Below, one piece after another: positions 9,201 through 11,379 of a DNA stretch of 11,379 bases. Made by a program: the position numbers and the translations under genes. Position 1 is the first letter of the stretch. Every line of letters begins with the position of its first letter. The notes beneath the pieces are model-generated. The model made no database searches and had not been told where the DNA came from. It saw only the letters and a program-made list of their open reading frames with translations. Source of the stretch: Phoronis ovalis (taxonomy: Eukaryota > Phoronida > Phoronidae); NCBI GenBank assembly GCA_028565635.1, contig JAOXYB010053768.1, positions 1 to 11,379 of the forward strand. Reading direction: 5' to 3'.

Positions 9201-11137
9201 TATGCTTTAGCTTGCGTATAAACACTGTAGAACTTGCAACTCTGTTAGTTTACAAGCAAAGACTGCAAGAATAGTGTCTTCTGTTCTAGATGGCACTGGC
9301 TACAAGATCTTTTGTGCATTCAGTATTCCAGAGCATTTACCACTGGAACTGGAAGATGACGGAATTTAAAATACACTGTTTATACAAACACATGATACCA
9401 TGTTCTGGTGATTTGTAGCAACCTATTGCCTTAGTTTCTCAAAGTATCTAATTTAATTTAATAGGTTTATTATTACACGATTTTGTAGAATTGGGTTAAT
9501 AAGGAGAGCATTTTCTCTGAGGTGAATAGATTTTGTGTTCAGTTCAACATTACTGCATAATTGACTGTTTTCAAACTCACTCATTGCTGTGGGCAGACAT
9601 AGCCAATGCTGGATCAACAGACAAAATACCAATAAATTCCACAATATCATTTAACTTGAAACTGTCACCAGTCTTGTACACTTTCACTAGGCAAGCAGGT
9701 CCCTTTTCTTCAGGTAATGGGAAGTTCAGATTTGGTGTATTACTGGAACTGGATCCTGGAGATAAATAGTTGTATCAGTAATAACACAGATTAGTACACT
9801 CTTGCTGATTAATTAATAGTTTTAAAGTAGCACGTACATGAATATTCAAAGTGGTTGAGAAATATATTTCTGACCAACCATGTAAATTTTTAAAATAAAT
9901 TATTAAAATCAACTTATAAAGTAATAGATAATAATAGATAATGATATAAAATAATAGATGAGTAAACATTCACACTCTGCACAGTCATTTAATGCTTTGT
10001 TTTCATTATTAATACCTGGTTCTTCATTTGTTCTGGCTCTCTTGACCTCTGACCTTTGGTTACCTTGGTCACCAGATGCCTCTGCTTGCATGTCATTATC
10101 ATCTTCCTCTAAGCTTCTTTTTGCACTCACTGATTTCTGAGATGTTGAAGGTGTATTTTTAGTCTGGTTATCACTGCTAAATGCTTATAAAGGGTTAAGG
10201 ACTTTTAATGTGGACTACTTAACAGCAATAGTTGGAATACACTGCATGGACGAATTTTTAGGCATATTATAAAGGTAAGAATTTAATATATTCCTTACCA
10301 TAAGAAAACTGCCTTTGACAAGGATGTTATGGAGCTCCATGATAACAGCTGGTGTTGGTACAATAATTACAGTCAAAGAAGATAAAACTGTTTCACGTGC
10401 AGATTGAGGATTCTATGAAGGGTGACTTTTTAATGGAAGAGGAAAGTTTTCAGAAAGATTTTAATTCAAAATAGTGACTTCTGGAGAATAGACGAGATTG
10501 GCATTGGATTTCATTTTCTGTTTCTGACGATTGCTAGGTAGCACTATTTCTGGACCAGTAGAAAACAGTCATGTTACTTAAGTAGATGAAAACCAATGCT
10601 TCACAGATATTAATTTTCTTTGCGGTGGTCTAGCCTGTCTAAGGACTTATTAATATGAGGATATAATAATAATATTGCTAGATGACAATTTTACTCTTAT
10701 TTTTTCATTTATAACAATATTATCAATAAATTATTCATTTTTAGTAATGAAAATAGGAAAATATAAAATTTGAGTTTTGGTCCCTTCTTTAGCCTGAATA
10801 AAGGATCAAATCTATAACTATTTAAATATGACCAAGTATATGTTACCCACTCAGTTGAAAAAATTCTAATTTATCATCACTTTAGGCAATTTGAGTAGAA
10901 CAATGTCAGTTTGAAAAAAAATGTACAAATATAACAAACTTTATTCATACTGAAACCAGTCTGTGTGGTTCATTGCCTTATTTTACTATCAATCATTTTT
11001 ATTACTATGTTATCTTATCAAACAAAAAAGGATATTTCTTTCACCCAGTCTGTTTCTCCAGGAATTGGAATGCAGTATAATGTTTGTCGATCACATGTCA
11101 CATTCTTTTCAGAGTCCAATAGTATTTCCTGATGAGG
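3104..11137 (-). CDS. MCMBP: MCM-binding protein (MCMBP), eleven exons, 5' end outside the window
   Basis: Joined minus-strand exons: 11137-11036, 10184-10016, 9755-9581, 9161-8986, 8676-8553, 6029-5912, 5510-5345, 5024-4891, 4434-4270, 3900-3812, 3218-3104. They total 1533 nt, or 510 codons plus stop, and all junction phases match. The spliced protein follows the remembered human MCMBP (about 640 residues) throughout its last roughly 510 residues. Landmarks are [93 protein letters not shown] and a C-terminal LLVLAR. In studied animals MCMBP is a nuclear protein that binds MCM3-7 in place of MCM2, stabilises MCM subunits and supports cohesion; it is not itself an ATPase helicase. A basic/acidic segment ([11 protein letters not shown], then VKRAR) is a plausible bipartite nuclear signal. 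The first roughly 130 residues are missing, presumably to the right. The frame is intact, so the gene looks functional. Identification is from memory; no search was run. Confidence 0.93.
3812..3900 (-). CDS. MCMBP: MCMBP exon J
   Basis: The acceptor is tttcctag (AG at 3902-3901). The donor is GCCAG|GTACAT (intron from 3811), weaker than the others but required by phase. It reads [20 protein letters not shown], then DFHSLLVLA and two bases of Arg. AVE-DFV--R--DP and LLV-AR match MCMBP. The intron to exon K (3219-3811, 593 bp) contains no other feature I can support. Confidence 0.94.
4270..4434 (-). CDS. MCMBP: MCMBP exon I
   Basis: The acceptor is ctttacag (AG at 4436-4435) and the donor CAAAAG|GTAGTA (intron from 4269). 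It is exactly 55 codons, reading [20 protein letters not shown], then [20 protein letters not shown] and [19 protein letters not shown] at the start and IR-YLTL--LLDY are MCMBP landmarks. The intron to exon J (3901-4269, 369 bp) is AT-rich and featureless. Confidence 0.93.
4891..5024 (-). CDS. MCMBP: MCMBP exon H
   Basis: The acceptor is tcttcag (AG at 5026-5025) and the donor TTGTCA|GTAAGT (intron from 4890). Two bases complete Gly, then [20 protein letters not shown] and [24 protein letters not shown]. The WQK-YDF and CNI...SEGKSLL landmarks match remembered human MCMBP. Phase 0 at the 3' end. The intron to exon I (4435-4890, 456 bp) shows no recognisable element. Confidence 0.93.
5345..5510 (-). 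CDS. MCMBP: MCMBP exon G
   Basis: The acceptor is tatttcag (AG at 5512-5511) and the donor GCAGG|GTAAGA (intron from 5344). It reads [20 protein letters not shown], then [20 protein letters not shown] and [15 protein letters not shown], plus one base of Gly. KDY-ANRL-SG-LQLP and the DE...GQL segment are conserved in MCMBP. The intron to exon H (5025-5344, 320 bp) is AT-rich with nothing else visible. Confidence 0.95.
5912..6029 (-). CDS. MCMBP: MCMBP exon F
   Basis: The acceptor is tattttag (AG at 6031-6030) and the donor ACAAAA|GTAAGT (intron from 5911). One base completes the Val codon begun in exon E, then it reads [20 protein letters not shown] and [19 protein letters not shown]. Human MCMBP has [20 protein letters not shown] here as I recall. 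Phase 0 at the 3' end. The intron to exon G (5511-5911) shows no other feature. Confidence 0.95.
6202..6213 (+). repeat. Short (GATA)n run
   Basis: Three GATA-type units occur in a row (AGATAGATAGAT). Such runs sometimes mark the tail of a degenerate retroposon, but I could not recognise one here. Confidence 0.5.
7043..7503 (+). pseudogene. Class A (rhodopsin-like) GPCR pseudogene fragment, loop 2 to C-tail
   Basis: Four overlapping reading segments on the plus strand line up as one receptor. 7043-7102 reads [20 protein letters not shown], like extracellular loop 2 with its Cys. 7099-7245 reads [20 protein letters not shown], then [13 protein letters not shown] and EEARKS: TM5 and the third intracellular loop. 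7241-7452 reads [20 protein letters not shown], later [22 protein letters not shown]6 with an FxxWTP motif and TM7 with NSxxNxxIY, where the usual Pro is Phe. 7456-7503 reads [15 protein letters not shown] and stop, a cysteine-containing C-tail. Successive segments alternate between two frames, so at least three frameshifts break the gene, and TAA stops sit at 7040 and 7246. TM1-4 are not recognisable upstream. No introns separate the segments, which would fit a decayed retrocopy but does not prove it. Ligand and subfamily unknown. Confidence 0.7.
8553..8676 (-). CDS. MCMBP: MCMBP exon E
   Basis: The acceptor is attttcag (AG at 8678-8677) and the donor TCTGT|GTAAGT (intron from 8552). It reads [20 protein letters not shown], then [29 protein letters not shown] and HLIS are conserved in MCMBP. 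It begins two bases into a Tyr codon and ends two bases into a Val codon, both completed correctly by exons D and F, although exon F lies 2.5 kb away. Confidence 0.93.
8986..9161 (-). CDS. MCMBP: MCMBP exon D
   Basis: The acceptor is tttccag (AG at 9163-9162) and the donor TCAT|GTATGT (intron from 8985). It reads [20 protein letters not shown], then [20 protein letters not shown] and [18 protein letters not shown]. The [25 protein letters not shown] core is one of the strongest MCMBP matches. Phases fit exons C and E. The intron to the left (8677-8985, about 310 bp) shows no other feature; the one to the right (9162-9580) likewise. Confidence 0.94.
9581..9755 (-). CDS. MCMBP: MCMBP exon C
   Basis: The acceptor is tctccag (AG at 9757-9756) and the donor AATGA|GTGAGT (intron from 9580). 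It reads [19 protein letters not shown], then [20 protein letters not shown] and [20 protein letters not shown]. This is the conserved central part of MCMBP (human: [20 protein letters not shown] and ILSVDP). It enters two bases into a Gly codon and leaves two bases of a Glu codon, matching both neighbours. Confidence 0.92.
9921..9959. repeat. AT-rich imperfect tandem repeat (AATAGATA-like)
   Basis: Imperfect copies of a TAATAGATA unit occur about four times in 39 bp, within the 260-bp MCMBP intron 9756-10015. It looks like ordinary microsatellite sequence. Confidence 0.6.
10016..10184 (-). CDS. MCMBP: MCMBP exon B, acidic/basic linker
   Basis: The frame reads [19 protein letters not shown], then [12 protein letters not shown] and later [13 protein letters not shown]. 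It is the charged, disordered linker that carries the likely nuclear localisation signal. The donor is CCAG|GTATTA (intron from 10015), leaving one base of a Gly codon. A stop (TAA at 10187-10185) lies directly upstream in this frame, inside the intron, and bounds the exon start. The exact 5' boundary depends on the unusual U12 acceptor. Confidence 0.8.
10185..11035 (-). other. U12-type (minor spliceosome) intron of MCMBP, apparent AT-AA termini
   Basis: The intron begins ATATCCTTTT at 11035, matching the U12 donor consensus. It contains TCCTTAAC at 10201-10194, matching the U12 branch site, with the probable branch A (10195) 10 nt before the inferred 3' end at 10185. Phase-0 joining to GCA at 10184 gives ...[18 protein letters not shown], aligning residue for residue with the remembered human VKEAYVNANQARVSPSTS. 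The intron then ends in AA. Otherwise the 851 bp are AT-rich, and I see no exon or repeat in them. Confidence 0.68.
11036..11137 (-). CDS. MCMBP: MCMBP exon A (first in window)
   Basis: It encodes [13 protein letters not shown] followed by [20 protein letters not shown] and a final Glu, in phase 0 at both ends (34 codons). Two in-phase acceptors are possible: TAG ending 11138, which gives PHQE matching PQQE of remembered human MCMBP, or CAG ending 11129, which drops three residues. The donor is not GT: coding ends at 11036 and the next bases are ATATCCTTTT, the U12-type 5' splice site. A stop follows 12 nt further on, so the exon must end here or nearby. Confidence 0.82.
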
Positions 11138-11379
11138 CTACGTACAGTACAATGTTTTGTTCACTTACAAAAGATTAGCGTGAAATCTACTTAAGGGGGC
11201 GAGAACCGTTTATTTCTTAGTTATCTTTGCTACAATGCATCTTTAAAACTATAGACTAAAAGTATTATAATGTATACATTTTCTTTTTAGTCAGTTTTTT
11301 TCCTTTCAATCCGACTACATTGTGGTCCAATTTGTTGCCATGGTAACGAAATTGCTGCCATTTACCGCAAAAACTACAG
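11138..11379 (-). other. Upstream MCMBP intron, right edge of window
   Basis: All frames are interrupted and no MCMBP N-terminal sequence is visible, so the roughly 130 missing residues must be encoded further right. Near the edge, minus-strand GCG|GTAAATG (about 11366) could be a donor, but its phase does not fit exon A, so it is not called. Confidence 0.45.

Noticed and set aside
9958-10140. Plus-strand 60-codon open frame with a hydrophobic start
   Set aside because: It is antisense to MCMBP exon B; the charged minus-strand reading has phase-matched splice sites and family similarity.
10173-10178. NAGNAG tandem acceptor (TTTAGCAG) for MCMBP exon B
   Set aside because: Both AGs leave one base before the known frame, whereas the only sensible donors of exon A are phase 0. 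Using them would shift the frame, and they would also discard residues that align with human MCMBP.
10621-10650. Second candidate U12 branch site (minus-strand GTCCTTAGAC)
   Set aside because: It lacks the consensus branch A, and the sequence downstream encodes nothing resembling MCMBP, so it does not mark an extra exon.

Overview
The window looks like AT-rich nuclear DNA from an insect or other arthropod. Coding sequence is split into short exons (about 90-180 nt) with phase-matched splice sites, separated by AT-rich introns of about 260 bp to 2.5 kb. There are no bacterial-type operons or ribosome binding sites. Most stretches open in a single frame are chance openings. The real coding segments were found by reading through splice sites and comparing the spliced protein with remembered family sequences; no database search was run.

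Two protein genes converge tail to tail. On the plus strand, positions 1 to about 2825 hold the 3' end of an unidentified gene: a penultimate exon encoding a Gly/Gln/Tyr-rich tail (558-661), a last exon adding six codons (910-929), and about 1.9 kb of 3' UTR ending near an AATAAA at 2803. That UTR contains three inverted repeats, one a perfect 19-bp stem, another resembling a small MITE.

On the minus strand, from about 11137 down to 3104, lie eleven exons covering roughly the C-terminal four fifths (510 codons) of MCM-binding protein (MCMBP), which binds MCM2-7 subunits in DNA replication and sister-chromatid cohesion. The N-terminal exons should lie beyond the right edge. Every internal junction keeps frame. 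One intron (10185-11035) carries a textbook U12-type donor (ATATCCTT) and branch site (TCCTTAAC), and seems to end in the rare dinucleotide AA.

The largest MCMBP intron (6030-8552) contains, on the opposite strand, a decayed class A G-protein-coupled receptor fragment (7043-7503). Its extracellular loop 2, TM5, TM6-TM7 and C-tail segments lie in alternating frames, so it is a pseudogene.

The polyadenylation signals of the two converging genes are only about 26 bp apart, so their mature 3' ends probably overlap.
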